Assembly: GCA_003531585.1 (NCBI GenBank) | Contig: DQFX01000012.1 | Coordinates: 1-64,000, forward strand | DNA from: Oscillospiraceae bacterium | GTDB lineage: Bacteria > Bacillota > Clostridia > Oscillospirales > Ruminococcaceae | Reading direction: 5' to 3' | DNA length: 64,000 nt | Part shown: positions 32,330 to 41,616 of the stretch, in pieces | Layout of the letters: the number at the start of each line of letters is the position of its first letter | Numbering within the stretch: position 1 is the stretch's first letter | Translations under genes and position numbers: made by a program | The notes under the pieces: generated by a model | Told to the model about the DNA's origin: nothing | Database searches by the model: none | The model's input: only the letters and a program-made list of their open reading frames with translations

Positions 32330-33076
32330 TCAATATATTACACGGTTGAGGTACAGACCCTCCGGCGGTAGCGTCTTGCCTGCAAGGCTGCGGTCTCCGG
32401 TCTGGAGCGCCCGCCTTATGTCGTCGGTGGTTAGCTTACCTTCGTTTATATAGATGAGCGTTCCCGCGCATATCCTCACCATATTGTACAGGAATCCGCT
32501 GCCGCTTATCCTCAGCTCGCACACGTCGTCCTCCTTCATTGAAGCCGTGAAGCTGTATATCTCCCTCACGGTGGACTTCATGCGCGCCTTTCCCTCCGCC
32601 CGGCAGAACGCCGCGAAATCGTGCTCCCCGACCAGAAGCCGTGCCGCTTCGTTCATCTTATCAAGGTCGAGCGGATAGGGGTAGTGGTACGCAAGGTTCT
32701 GCAAAAAAACGTCCCTCTGAACGGTATTCGCGATGAGGTATACATATTCCTTGCTTTTTGTGCAGTATCTCGCGTGGAAGTCCTCCGGGGCGTCCTCGCA
32801 GGAAAGCACCGCGATATCCGGCGGAAGCAGCGTGTTCATTCCTTTCACGAAACCTTCGCAGGGTATCCTGCTGTCAACGTGGACGTTGAAGCAGAACTGC
32901 CGCGCATGCACTCCGGTATCCGTCCGGGAGCAGCCGTAGATCACCGGCGCGGGTATCTTGAGCAGCTTTCCTATGCTGTTCTCGACTGCCTCCTGGACGG
33001 TCAGGGCGTTGTCCTGCCGCTGGAATCCGTGGTAAGCAGCGCCGTTGTAGGCTATGAAAACCTTTAAATTTCGCAA
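32330..33076 (-). CDS. truA: tRNA pseudouridine synthase A
   Basis: The 248-residue protein shows the TruA landmarks: YNGAAYHGFQRQ, the catalytic Asp in GCSRTDTGVHA (near 55), FHARY and FLYNMVRI. It converts uridines 38-40 in the tRNA anticodon stem to pseudouridine. The start is a TTG (33074-33076) preceded by GCGAGGTG. It follows ecfT by 20 bases, the common Firmicutes order ecfA-ecfT-truA. Confidence 0.95.
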   Translation of the reverse strand: MRNLKVFIAYNGAAYHGFQRQDNALTVQEAVENSIGKLLKIPAPVIYGCSRTDTGVHARQFCFNVHVDSRIPCEGFVKGMNTLLPPDIAVLSCEDAPEDFHARYCTKSKEYVYLIANTVQRDVFLQNLAYHYPYPLDLDKMNEAARLLVGEHDFAAFCRAEGKARMKSTVREIYSFTASMKEDDVCELRISGSGFLYNMVRICAGTLIYINEGKLTTDDIRRALQTGDRSLAGKTLPPEGLYLNRVIY

Positions 33077-33096
33077 ATCCTCACCTCGCTGGGCAG

Positions 33097-33909
33097 TTAC
33101 GGCAGAACCGGGAAGCAGTTTATAACGATGACCGCCGCCAGAAGCAGCAGCATGCAGCCGATAGCAACGTAATCCCTAGGAGCCGTGTGCATTACGCGGA
33201 GCCTCGTACGGCCCTCGCCGCCGTGATAGCAGCGGCATTCCATCGCGGTCGCAAGCTCGTTGGCGCGCTTGAACGCTGAAACGAACAGCGGTATCAGCAC
33301 CGGTATCAGCGACTTTGCCTTCTTGACAAGTCCGCCGGTGTCCATCTCCGCGCCGCGGGCCTTCTGCGCGGACATTATCTTGTCCGTTTCCTCCACCAGA
33401 GTCGGAATGAAACGCAGCGCAATAGTCATCATCATTGAAAGCTCGTGCACCGGGACGTGTATCTTCTTCAGCGGCGAAAGGAGCCGCTCGATAGCGTCGG
33501 TGAGCATTATCGGGGAGGTCGTGTAGGTCAGCAGGGACATGCCGACGATAAGCGTGATAACGCGTATCAGCATGAACAGCGCCGTATTCACGCCCTCCGG
33601 GTATATCTCAATGAACTCCCACTTGAACAGCGGAGTTTCACCCTTGACGAAAAACAGGTTGAGAATGCCGGTGAAAATCATCAGCGGAAGGATAGGCTTC
33701 ACGCTTTTCAGAATCATGACGAGCTTTATCCTCGCCAGCATATAGCACATCACCATGAAAAGCATTCCCAGCAGCAGACCGGTGTAGCTCTGTGCGGTAA
33801 ACAGAATAACAAGGTACAGTATATCCAGAACGAGCTTTACGCGGCTGTCGAGCCTGTGTATGACCGAATTACCCGGGAAGTACTGCCCTATCGTAATATC
33901 CTTTATCAT
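33097..33909 (-). CDS. ecfT: Energy-coupling factor transporter transmembrane protein EcfT
   Basis: The 270-residue integral membrane protein has at least five helices and the EcfT signatures HRLDSRVKL near the N-terminus and the two coupling motifs with ARG (SAQKARGAEMDTGG near 180, and AMECRCYHGG near 225) that contact the ATPases. EcfT links the ATPase pair to exchangeable vitamin-binding S components. No S component is encoded nearby, as expected for group II ECF modules. It lies 19 bases after the fused ATPase gene. Confidence 0.93.
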   Translation of the reverse strand: MIKDITIGQYFPGNSVIHRLDSRVKLVLDILYLVILFTAQSYTGLLLGMLFMVMCYMLARIKLVMILKSVKPILPLMIFTGILNLFFVKGETPLFKWEFIEIYPEGVNTALFMLIRVITLIVGMSLLTYTTSPIMLTDAIERLLSPLKKIHVPVHELSMMMTIALRFIPTLVEETDKIMSAQKARGAEMDTGGLVKKAKSLIPVLIPLFVSAFKRANELATAMECRCYHGGEGRTRLRVMHTAPRDYVAIGCMLLLLAAVIVINCFPVLP

Positions 33910-33928
33910 CTTTTGTTCTAGTCCTTAC

Positions 33929-35689
33929 TTATCTTATCAGCGGAAGCAGACGCTCAGCCGCTCTCTGTGTGGTGTAGATGTCATTCCCGATATCCGTGCC
34001 TAAGGATTTCAGGATATGGCTCATTCTGGTTATCTGCGGAACGTCGAGACCTATCTTCGCAAGCTCGTCCGTCCGGGCGAATACTCTGTCCACCGTGTCG
34101 TAGCAGAACAGGCGGCTCTTGTTCATTACAAGCACCTTTCCGGCGTACTTCACAATGTCCTCCATCGAGTGAGATACAAGCAGTATCGTCTTGCCGTATT
34201 CGTCGTGATATTTCTTTATCTGCGCTAGAATCTTATCGCGCCCCTTGGGATCGAGACCCGCCGCCGGCTCGTCGAGGATAAGCACCTCGGGATCCATCGC
34301 GAGGACTCCCGCGAGGGCGGCTCTTCTCTGCTGGCCTCCGGAAAGCTCAAACGGCGACCTGTCAAGCAGGTGGACGATATCCATGCTCTCGGCGGCGCTC
34401 CTTACGCGCTTCTTTATTTCCTCTTCGGAAAGTCCCATGTTCTTCGGACCGTAGGCGATGTCCTTCGCAACGGTCTCCTCAAAGAGCTGGTGCTCCGAAT
34501 ACTGGAACACAAGCCCCACCTTGAAGCGTATGCTGCGTATATTCACGTCCTTGCTCCAGATGTCCGCGCCGTCCACCAGCACGCGCCCGGAGGTCGGCTT
34601 CACAAGCCCGTCGAAATGCTGTATCAGCGTGGACTTGCCGCTTCCGGTGTGTCCGATTATCCCGACGAACTCGCCCTGGCGTATCTTCAGGTCGACGCTG
34701 TTCACCGCGGTCTTTTCAAACGGGGTGCCGATACTGTACTTGTAAGTCACCTTGTCGCATTCCAGCACTACCGGGCGCTTGTCGTCCTCGGCGGCTTCCT
34801 TCGCCGGAGGTATCTCCGCGCTCCTGCCCTTTGTGAGGCTGAACAGAGCCTCTGCGCACTCCTGTTCGCCGATTATTTCCGTGGAAATGTCCACGCCCTT
34901 CTCGCGAAGCTCCTCGCACAGCTCAGTCACCTGCGGGACGTCCAGCCCGACGGAGCGCAGCTTCTTCACCTGTGAGAAAATCTTCTTCGGAATGTCGTCC
35001 ATGATGATATTGCCGCCGTCCATCACGACCACGCGGTCAGCCTGCGCGGCTTCATCCATGTAGTGCGTGATTAGGACTACAGTTATGCCCTTTTCGCGGT
35101 TGAGCGTGTGGATAGTCTCCATGACCTCCCGCCTGCCCTTGGGGTCGAGCATTGCGGTAGGCTCGTCCATGACGATACAGCGCGGCTGCATCGCGATAAC
35201 TCCCGCGATGGCGACGCGCTGCTTCTGACCGCCCGAAAGCTGGTGCGGAGCATGCTCGCGGTACTCGTACATATCGACCTGTTTCAGTGCGTCGTCGACG
35301 CGCTGGCGGATTTCCGGCTGCGGAATTCCCATGTTCTCCGGCGCGAACGCAACGTCCTCCTCGACAATGGTAGCAACGAGCTGGTTATCCGGATTCTGGA
35401 ACACCATGCCCACCGTCTGGCGGATATCAAACAGCTTGTCCTCGTCGGAGGTATCTATGCCCGCGACCGTGACCTTTCCGGAGGTCGGCGTGAGTATCGC
35501 GTTGAAGTGCTTCGCTAGCGTGGATTTTCCGCAGCCGTTGTGACCCAGCACCGCAAGGAACTGCCCCTCCGGAACGGACAGGGAAACGTCCTTCAGCACC
35601 GGATTGCGGCCTACTTCCTTGCCGTCCTCGTCGTAGCTGATGTAATCAAAGCAAAGGTTTTCGACTTCTATAATGTTCAAGTGATTCAC
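33929..35689 (-). CDS. ecfA: Fused energy-coupling factor ATPase (EcfA1-EcfA2 in one chain)
   Basis: The 586-residue protein carries two complete ABC ATPase domains. The first has GHNGCGKST (near 50), LSGGQKQRVA and VMDEPTAMLDP; the second has GHTGSGKST (near 343), LSGGQQRRAA and ILDEPAAGLDP. Q-loops appear as VFQNPDNQL and VFQYSEHQL, as in EcfA1 and EcfA2 respectively. Each half ends with an EcfA C-terminal helical segment containing GLDVPQ. In most Firmicutes these are two adjacent genes; here they are joined by a linker near residues 290-310. It powers vitamin uptake with EcfT. Confidence 0.93.
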   Translation of the reverse strand: MNHLNIIEVENLCFDYISYDEDGKEVGRNPVLKDVSLSVPEGQFLAVLGHNGCGKSTLAKHFNAILTPTSGKVTVAGIDTSDEDKLFDIRQTVGMVFQNPDNQLVATIVEEDVAFAPENMGIPQPEIRQRVDDALKQVDMYEYREHAPHQLSGGQKQRVAIAGVIAMQPRCIVMDEPTAMLDPKGRREVMETIHTLNREKGITVVLITHYMDEAAQADRVVVMDGGNIIMDDIPKKIFSQVKKLRSVGLDVPQVTELCEELREKGVDISTEIIGEQECAEALFSLTKGRSAEIPPAKEAAEDDKRPVVLECDKVTYKYSIGTPFEKTAVNSVDLKIRQGEFVGIIGHTGSGKSTLIQHFDGLVKPTSGRVLVDGADIWSKDVNIRSIRFKVGLVFQYSEHQLFEETVAKDIAYGPKNMGLSEEEIKKRVRSAAESMDIVHLLDRSPFELSGGQQRRAALAGVLAMDPEVLILDEPAAGLDPKGRDKILAQIKKYHDEYGKTILLVSHSMEDIVKYAGKVLVMNKSRLFCYDTVDRVFARTDELAKIGLDVPQITRMSHILKSLGTDIGNDIYTTQRAAERLLPLIR

Positions 35690-35697
35690 CCGTTATC

Positions 35698-36561
35698 TCA
35701 AAAATGTACTATTGCAGTGCTTCCTGCGGGGAGCGGCATACCGGTCTGCTTTACCGGCAGCCCTATCTCCTGGGAATCCACCGTGATATCGAACCGCTTA
35801 CCGACGGTCATTTGCAGGAGGTAGCTCATAACGCTGGCGGAAAGCCCGGTCGTGTAGCTGTTCAGAAGCACGAACAGCGGCTTGTCCGAAAGGAGCTGCG
35901 TGCAGCTCTCCATCAGGTCGTAAATGCAGTCCTCCAGCTTCCACATTTCGCCGTTGGTTCCCCTGCCATAGCTGGGAGGGTCGAGTATAATGCCGTCGTA
36001 GTGGTTCCCGCGGCGTATCTCGCGGCTGATGAACTTCTGCGCGTCGTCGACGATCCAGCGTATCGGCTTATCCGAAAGCCCGGACAGCTTCGCGTTGGTG
36101 CGCGCCCAGTCAACCATGCCCTTTACTGCGTCCACATGGCACACGGAGGCTCCCGCCGCAGCGCATGCGAGCGTAGCTCCGCCGGTGTAGGCGAACAGGT
36201 TCAGCACGTTTATCGGGCGGTCTGCGCCGCGGATAGCGTTCATGCAGTAGTCCCAGTTGACCGCCTGCTCCGGGAACAGCCCGGTGTGCTTGAATCCGGT
36301 GGGCTTCACCATAAATGTGAGTTCCCCGTACTTTATCTGCCAGCTCTCCGGGAGCTTCCTGCGGTAATCCCAGGAGCCTCCGCCGGAGGACGAGCGGTTG
36401 TACTTTGCGTGGGCGGTGCGCCACTCAGGAGCCTCGCCGGAGCATTTCCAGATTATCTGCGGGTCGGGGCGGATAAGGGTGACGTCGCCCCAGCGCTCCA
36501 GCCGTTCGCCGTCTGATGTGTCGATAAGGCAGTAGTCCTGCCACTTGTCTGAAAGTCTCAT
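35698..36561 (-). CDS. Class I SAM-dependent methyltransferase, RlmI-like
   Basis: The 287-residue protein has a Rossmann methyltransferase fold with VLNLFAYTGGATLACAAAGA (SAM-binding motif I), HVDAVKGMVDWARTNA, and the motif IV GIILDPPSYGRG typical of the RlmI/RlmK family of 23S rRNA cytosine methyltransferases. The usual N-terminal PUA domain of RlmI is missing, so the substrate is uncertain. It lies 8 bases before the EcfA fusion. Confidence 0.85.
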   Translation of the reverse strand: MRLSDKWQDYCLIDTSDGERLERWGDVTLIRPDPQIIWKCSGEAPEWRTAHAKYNRSSSGGGSWDYRRKLPESWQIKYGELTFMVKPTGFKHTGLFPEQAVNWDYCMNAIRGADRPINVLNLFAYTGGATLACAAAGASVCHVDAVKGMVDWARTNAKLSGLSDKPIRWIVDDAQKFISREIRRGNHYDGIILDPPSYGRGTNGEMWKLEDCIYDLMESCTQLLSDKPLFVLLNSYTTGLSASVMSYLLQMTVGKRFDITVDSQEIGLPVKQTGMPLPAGSTAIVHF

Positions 36562-36588
36562 TCTTTTGTCCTCTGTTCCTGCTTATTC

Positions 36589-37227
36589 TTAACGCTCACC
36601 CAACTTGATGGGGTGGCGAACAACAGTCTTTAACCTCTCCGGAGCACATTTTCGCGGGTCTGAAAGATATATTTCATGGTGCATGCGTTCAGCGCGTATA
36701 TCCGGAACATAGCCATTCTGTGCCGCATGCTCGTGCATCGCTTCTATCGTTTTCGGCTCGTCGTCATATGGACCGATATGCATGCACTGCACGCACAGCC
36801 CTTCATCATAAGTAAAGAACTCCACTTTGGAAAGGTCAAGCTTCTTTTTTCTGGCAGCTTCCCCGACCGCCCAGTTAAATTCATCAGCAGTAACAAAATC
36901 AGGAAGCCTGATTGCCGAAATGAAGTGAAATTTCTCTTTATGGGAATAGTCGATGGAATCCGAACCTTCCTGCCGCCAGAATCCCTCAAGCGGAGGAACC
37001 ACATAATCAAAATAGCCCGCCATTCTGTGGCTGCCCAATTTGCTCATCTTTATAGTGAACGCAACCGCATACAGCAGCCCGATGGATTCCTTGTACTCGC
37101 CGTTTTCGCTGTTGGGGTCTCCCGTCCCGCGAACTGCAATATAGTTCATCTTGGGGATTTTTACAATACCAGGCTTCTTTGGCGGCATATAGAACTCTTT
37201 ATATTCCTTTTTGAAATCAAACGGCAT
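36589..37227 (-). CDS. GyrI-like small-molecule binding domain protein
   Basis: The 212-residue protein contains the SHS2-type GyrI-like fold: NYIAVRGTGDPN at the first strand, KFHFISAIRLPDFV, then VQCMHIGPYDDEPKTIEAMHEHAAQNGY and HHEIYLSDPRK at the end. This matches the YdhE/GyrI-like family with two domains and no DNA-binding domain. Members bind hydrophobic or cationic small molecules, some as hydrolases. It lies 3 bases after the Imm1-like gene. Confidence 0.85.
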   Translation of the reverse strand: MPFDFKKEYKEFYMPPKKPGIVKIPKMNYIAVRGTGDPNSENGEYKESIGLLYAVAFTIKMSKLGSHRMAGYFDYVVPPLEGFWRQEGSDSIDYSHKEKFHFISAIRLPDFVTADEFNWAVGEAARKKKLDLSKVEFFTYDEGLCVQCMHIGPYDDEPKTIEAMHEHAAQNGYVPDIRAERMHHEIYLSDPRKCAPERLKTVVRHPIKLGER

Positions 37228-37230
37228 ATT

Positions 37231-37590
37231 TTAAATCTTCTCCCACTCAACGCACTCCGGCAGCTTCATTTCATTCATGAACGCCTCGGCTATCTCTAGT
37301 ATCTTCTCCTCCGGAACTATCTGCCCGCGGTTGAGCTGATACACCTCGCCGTCGATGTTGACGTCAATGGTTCCGTGGCGGGTCTTGTCGCCGATGGAAA
37401 CATACGCCGTGCCGCCCTCGCTCTCGAAATAATTAATGGAAGCGCCGTCCTCGCAGCAGAGTATCGCCATGCAGGGGTAGGAATCCGTGCCCTCGCCGAG
37501 CCATATCTCGCCGCACGCCGCATTCAGCGCGGTTTTGAGTTCATCTTTATCATTTGCAGGAAAGTTCCCGTTATTTGCACAAACCAGCAT
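37231..37590 (-). CDS. Imm1-like small protein
   Basis: The 119-residue protein is predicted mostly beta strands. The C-terminus reads IVPEEKILEIAEAFMNEMKLPECVEW, a pattern I associate with Imm1 immunity proteins, which end in a helix followed by a conserved Trp. No toxin gene is adjacent, so it could be an orphan immunity protein or an unrelated house protein. It sits between glmM and a GyrI-like gene with 3- and 10-base gaps. Confidence 0.55.
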   Translation of the reverse strand: MLVCANNGNFPANDKDELKTALNAACGEIWLGEGTDSYPCMAILCCEDGASINYFESEGGTAYVSIGDKTRHGTIDVNIDGEVYQLNRGQIVPEEKILEIAEAFMNEMKLPECVEWEKI

Positions 37591-37600
37591 GTTTCCTCCG

Positions 37601-38962
37601 TCAGGTAAGGCTGCGCTTGACTTCCTCCGCGATGGAGTCCGCCAGCCGCTTCACCATATCCATGTCCTTGCCCTCGACCATAACCCGCACCAGAGGCTCC
37701 GTGCCGCTCTCGCGGACGAGTACTCTGCCGCTGCCGCCGAGTTCCTTCTCAGCCGCGGAAATGCAGTCCATTATAGCCGGAACCTTGTTCCACTTGCCCT
37801 TGCCGCTCTCGGTTATCTTCACGTTCACGAGAAGCTGCGGGTAGTCCTCGATGCCCTCGCAGAGCTGCGCCAGGGACTTCCCGGTCTCGGTCATGACCTT
37901 TATGAGCATAGCCGCCGTGAGCTGACCGTCGCCGGTGGTCGCATGGTCGAGCATGATTATATGTCCGGACTGCTCGCCGCCGATATTGTACCCGCTGCGC
38001 TGCATTTCCTCGAGGACATATCTGTCGCCGACCTTGGCGCAGACGGTTTTCATGCCGTTCTGCTTCATGAAATCGTGGAACCCGAGGTTGCTCATAACGG
38101 TAACGACAGCGGCGTCGCCCTTGAGTATCTTCTTCTCTTTCATGCGCTTGGCAAGAACTGCGATTATACGGTCGCCGTCGATGACCTTTCCGTTTTCATC
38201 GACCGCAAGGCACCTGTCGGCGTCGCCGTCGAACGCGAATCCAGCCGCCATGCCGCCGTTCTTAACGTACTCGCAGAGCTGACCGATATGCGTGGAGCCG
38301 CAGTTGTCGTTGATGTTGGTGCCGTCCGGCTCGTCTGCGATGAACTCGCAGCCGTTCCCGAGGTACGCGAAAAGCTTGCGCGCCGTAGCGGCGGAGCTTC
38401 CATTCGCGCAGTCGAAGCAGAAGCGCTGATTGACTCCCGCGTAGTCCCCCGCTCCGGCGCATTCCCTGATGTGCTGAATGTAGTCGGTGCAGGCGCTGCT
38501 GAGTCTGGAGATCCTCCCGACCTCGATGCCGTCACGAAGCCTGATCTCGTCCTTCCGGTCGAGTATAAGAGCCTCTATCTCCTCCTCAACGCTGTCCGGG
38601 AGCTTGAATCCCTCGGAGGAAAACAGCTTTATGCCGTTGTATTCCACGGTATTATGCGAAGCGGAGATCATAACGCCCGCGTCCGCATTGTACCTTTTCA
38701 CAAGATAAGCCACCGCAGGAGTAGGCACAACTCCAAGCAGCAGCGCGTTTGCTCCCACGGAAGCAAGACCAGCGGACAGCGCCGCCTCCAGGATTTTAGA
38801 GGAAATGCGGGTATCCATGCCAACGATGATATTCGGGTGAGCCTTGCCGCTCTCCTTAGTGAGTACGTAAGCCGCCGCCCTTCCTATCTCCATTGCCCTT
38901 TCGCAGGTGAGTTCCGTGACTGCAACGCCGCGCGCGCCGTCCGTGCCGAAAATTCTTCCCAT
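37601..38962 (-). CDS. glmM: Phosphoglucosamine mutase
   Basis: The 453-residue protein starts MGRIFGTDGARGVA, typical of GlmM. The phosphorylated active-site Ser is in ISASHNTVEYNG (near 100; most members have Pro where Thr is found), the metal loop is AFDGDADRC (near 240), and the phosphate-binding loop is RESGTEPLVRVM. It interconverts glucosamine-6- and -1-phosphate for peptidoglycan precursor synthesis. It lies after ruvB in the co-directional run. Confidence 0.96.
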   Translation of the reverse strand: MGRIFGTDGARGVAVTELTCERAMEIGRAAAYVLTKESGKAHPNIIVGMDTRISSKILEAALSAGLASVGANALLLGVVPTPAVAYLVKRYNADAGVMISASHNTVEYNGIKLFSSEGFKLPDSVEEEIEALILDRKDEIRLRDGIEVGRISRLSSACTDYIQHIRECAGAGDYAGVNQRFCFDCANGSSAATARKLFAYLGNGCEFIADEPDGTNINDNCGSTHIGQLCEYVKNGGMAAGFAFDGDADRCLAVDENGKVIDGDRIIAVLAKRMKEKKILKGDAAVVTVMSNLGFHDFMKQNGMKTVCAKVGDRYVLEEMQRSGYNIGGEQSGHIIMLDHATTGDGQLTAAMLIKVMTETGKSLAQLCEGIEDYPQLLVNVKITESGKGKWNKVPAIMDCISAAEKELGGSGRVLVRESGTEPLVRVMVEGKDMDMVKRLADSIAEEVKRSLT

Positions 38963-39007
38963 ATTATTGCCCCCGTTATGTATATTTAATTAGAGTATGC
39001 TCTATTA

Positions 39008-40060
39008 TCAGAAATCAAGCCGCTGCTGACCGTCCTGGAGTATCCCCAGGTGTCTGTAAGCGAGCGCAGTAGCGGTGCGCCCGCGCGGAGTTCTTGCAAT
39101 GAACCCGAGCTGCATGAGGAACGGTTCGCAGACCTCCTCCAGCGTCACCGACTCCTCTCCAAGCGCGGAAGCCAGCGTTTCCAGCCCGACAGGACCGCCG
39201 TTGTAGCCCTTGATTATCATTTCCAGAAGCCGCCTGTCAAGCCTGTCAAGACCTAGCTTGTCGATATCCTCGCGGCCTAACGCGATATCCGCAAGCTCCT
39301 GGGTTATCTTTCCGTCGCCGAGCACCTCCGCATAGTCGCGGACACGCTTGAGCAGGCGGTTCGCGATACGCGGCGTGCCTCTGGAGCGCTTTGCGATCTC
39401 CATCGCGCCGTCCTTTGTGCAGGGTATCGCGAGGATTATCGCGGAGCGCTGCACGATGCTGCAAAGCTCCTCCGGAGTATACAGTTCCAGCCGCTGGATA
39501 ACGCCGAATCTGTCGCGCAGAGGCGCAGAAAGCTGTCCGGAGCGCGTAGTAGCGCCTATCAGCGTGAATTTCGGCAGGTCGATGCGGATAGACCTCGCAG
39601 ATGGACCGTTGCCCATGATTATATCGAGAACATAGTCCTCCATCGCAGGGTAAAGCACTTCCTCAACCTGACGGGAAAGGCGGTGTATCTCGTCGATGAA
39701 AAGCACGTCGTTGGGCTGCAGATTGGTCAGCAGAGCCGCCAGGTCCCCCGCCTTCTCGATCGCCGGACCGGAGGTCACGCGGATATTCACGCCCATCTCG
39801 TTCGCAATTATGCACGAAAGCGTGGTCTTACCAAGTCCGGGAGGGCCGTAAAGCAGCACGTGGTCAAGACACTCGCCGCGCTTTTTCGCAGCCTCGATAT
39901 AGACCTTCATGTTCTCCTTGACCTTATCCTGACCGATGTACTCGTCAAGTACCTTCGGGCGCAGGGAATACTCGATATCGGTATCTGATTCAGTATATTC
40001 CGGCTCGACTATTCTGTTACTGCGTTCGGGATTTCCCCCGAGTTCAGACATTTCCAGCAT
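39008..40060 (-). CDS. ruvB: Holliday junction branch migration ATPase RuvB
   Basis: The 350-residue protein has Walker A YGPPGLGKTT (near 70), Walker B VLFIDEIHRL (near 120), sensor 1 IGATTRSG and the C-terminal winged helix with GFIARTPRGR. RuvB hexamers drive branch migration with RuvA. The start region overlaps the end of the TPR gene by 17 bases; a second ATG three codons later is possible. Order is ruvC-ruvA-TPR-ruvB. Confidence 0.97.
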   Translation of the reverse strand: MLEMSELGGNPERSNRIVEPEYTESDTDIEYSLRPKVLDEYIGQDKVKENMKVYIEAAKKRGECLDHVLLYGPPGLGKTTLSCIIANEMGVNIRVTSGPAIEKAGDLAALLTNLQPNDVLFIDEIHRLSRQVEEVLYPAMEDYVLDIIMGNGPSARSIRIDLPKFTLIGATTRSGQLSAPLRDRFGVIQRLELYTPEELCSIVQRSAIILAIPCTKDGAMEIAKRSRGTPRIANRLLKRVRDYAEVLGDGKITQELADIALGREDIDKLGLDRLDRRLLEMIIKGYNGGPVGLETLASALGEESVTLEEVCEPFLMQLGFIARTPRGRTATALAYRHLGILQDGQQRLDF

Positions 40061-40988
40061 CTGTATCTTCCTTTACTGTTTCCTCAGTTTCTTCCTTTTC
40101 GATGTATCTGTAATAATCCTGCGGCAGGTCGTTTCCCGTTGCGTTTTCAGCGTGGTTGAACATTCGCAGCGCGGTCATGCGCTTTGAAAGCTCCTCTGGG
40201 TCCTTGTAGCCGCAGAGTATCGCCTTGTCGTAGGCTTCCTCGGCGTTCTTCTCATCGTCGTGCATTGCGTACCATGTGGCAAGTTCGGCGTAGACCAGCG
40301 GGTGGTTTTCCTGGATAGTCACCAATTTCTTGAGGGTCTCGAGAGCGCGCTCGTCCTCGCCGCGCAGCGTGTATATCGTCGCCAGGCTGTAGTAGGAGTA
40401 CCCATAGTTAGGGTCGTACCTGAGCGCCTGCTCAAAGCAGTATTCCGCACTGCTGAGCTTCCCCTCGTTGTAATAGGCATGCCCGAGCCGCGACTGCGCG
40501 TCCGGATTGTCCGGAGCTATCTCCGCAGCCTTCCGAAGCGCCCACATAAGCTGACCTTCGTTCTCCTGCGCCTCGTACAGCTTGATGAGCCACTCCACGC
40601 AGAAATGCTGATTCTGGCGGTTATCCGAAATGCTGAGCGCCCGCATGAGGTGTTCCTCCGCTTCGGGATAGCGCCCCCGGGTCAGCATGAGAATTCCCTT
40701 GTAAGCGCAGCGTGCGCCCTCGTCGTGCCGGAGAATGCGAAGCCCGTGTTTTCCGAGCGCCCTGAGAGCCGCCCGGCGTTCCGAAAAAGACTCCTTTGCA
40801 AACGAGCAGAGCGTACTTGCCGCGAGGGCAGCCGCCGTGCCTCCGCCGAGTATCAGCCCGGATATGCACATCAGCCGGAAATTTTCGTTCCCCTCTGCAT
40901 ACATGAAACCCAGAAACAGGAAAAACTCAGCCGCCGCAATAGCCATGAATGCCTTAGCGGTCGCTTCTGCATTCTTCAAAACGCTCAC
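40044..40988 (-). CDS. TPR-repeat membrane protein inside the ruv cluster
   Basis: The 314-residue protein has two hydrophobic segments at the N-terminus (about 10-30 and 38-60) and then at least five tetratricopeptide repeats. Clear units include YPEAEEHLMRALSI, DAQSRLGHAYYNEG, YGYSYYSLATIYTLRGEDE and VYAELATWYAMHDDE. TPRs mediate protein contacts. It lies between ruvA and ruvB with a 23-base gap on one side and an overlap on the other, so it is co-translated with them. A role in recombination is a guess from position only. Confidence 0.8.
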   Translation of the reverse strand: MSVLKNAEATAKAFMAIAAAEFFLFLGFMYAEGNENFRLMCISGLILGGGTAAALAASTLCSFAKESFSERRAALRALGKHGLRILRHDEGARCAYKGILMLTRGRYPEAEEHLMRALSISDNRQNQHFCVEWLIKLYEAQENEGQLMWALRKAAEIAPDNPDAQSRLGHAYYNEGKLSSAEYCFEQALRYDPNYGYSYYSLATIYTLRGEDERALETLKKLVTIQENHPLVYAELATWYAMHDDEKNAEEAYDKAILCGYKDPEELSKRMTALRMFNHAENATGNDLPQDYYRYIEKEETEETVKEDTDAGNV

Positions 40989-41011
40989 CTCCCAAACGCG
41001 ATTTCGCTGAC

Positions 41012-41611
41012 TCAGCCCAAATGCTTGAGCGCGTATTTTATAAGCTCCTCAACGCTGCTGTCAGGGTCTGCGCCGGTGAGCGCCGCCTGAGCCTGCGGCA
41101 GAGCGAATCCAAGCACGCACAGCGCTGTGATAGCCTCCGCAGCGGCATTGCCTCCTACCGAAGCCGCAGTGACAGGCTCCGTGCCGAAGTCGGAAGCGGA
41201 GATGTGCTGTTCCTTTGCCACCTTGTCTTTCAGTTCCATAACGATACGCTGGGCTATCTTGTTTCCGATACCAGGAGAGCGGGTCAGGGTCTTGCTGTCG
41301 CCGGTGGTTATGCACAGCGCCAGCTTGGACGGAGTGAGGTCGGACAGTATCGCCAGCGCCGCCTTGGGACCCACTCCCGAAATGGAAGTGAGCTGCCTGA
41401 ACGCCTGCAATTCAGCAGTATCAGCGAAGCCGAAAAGATCTATCGCGTCCTCGCGGACATTCAGCTGCGTAAAAAGCCTGACTTCCCCGCTGCCGCCTAT
41501 TTTTTTCAGCGTGTTCATGGTCGTGCGGCAGGCGTAGCCTACCCCGCCGCATTCAACTACCGCGAGGTTCGGCTCTGTGTGGATAAGTTCGCCGTGTAAG
41601 CTGTATATCAT
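41012..41611 (-). CDS. ruvA: Holliday junction DNA helicase subunit RuvA
   Basis: The 199-residue protein has the OB-fold N-terminus (MIYSLHGELIH...GVGYACRT), two helix-hairpin-helix motifs (ISGVGPKAALAIL and SPGIGNKIAQRIVMEL) and a C-terminal domain III ending in AQAALTGADPDSSVEELIKYALK that contacts RuvB. RuvA tetramers hold the four-way junction. It follows ruvC by 5 bases. Confidence 0.96.
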   Translation of the reverse strand: MIYSLHGELIHTEPNLAVVECGGVGYACRTTMNTLKKIGGSGEVRLFTQLNVREDAIDLFGFADTAELQAFRQLTSISGVGPKAALAILSDLTPSKLALCITTGDSKTLTRSPGIGNKIAQRIVMELKDKVAKEQHISASDFGTEPVTAASVGGNAAAEAITALCVLGFALPQAQAALTGADPDSSVEELIKYALKHLG

Positions 41612-41616
41612 GTATT

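Noticed and set aside
37487..38989. 500-codon plus-strand open frame
   Set aside because: Antisense shadow of glmM and its neighbour.
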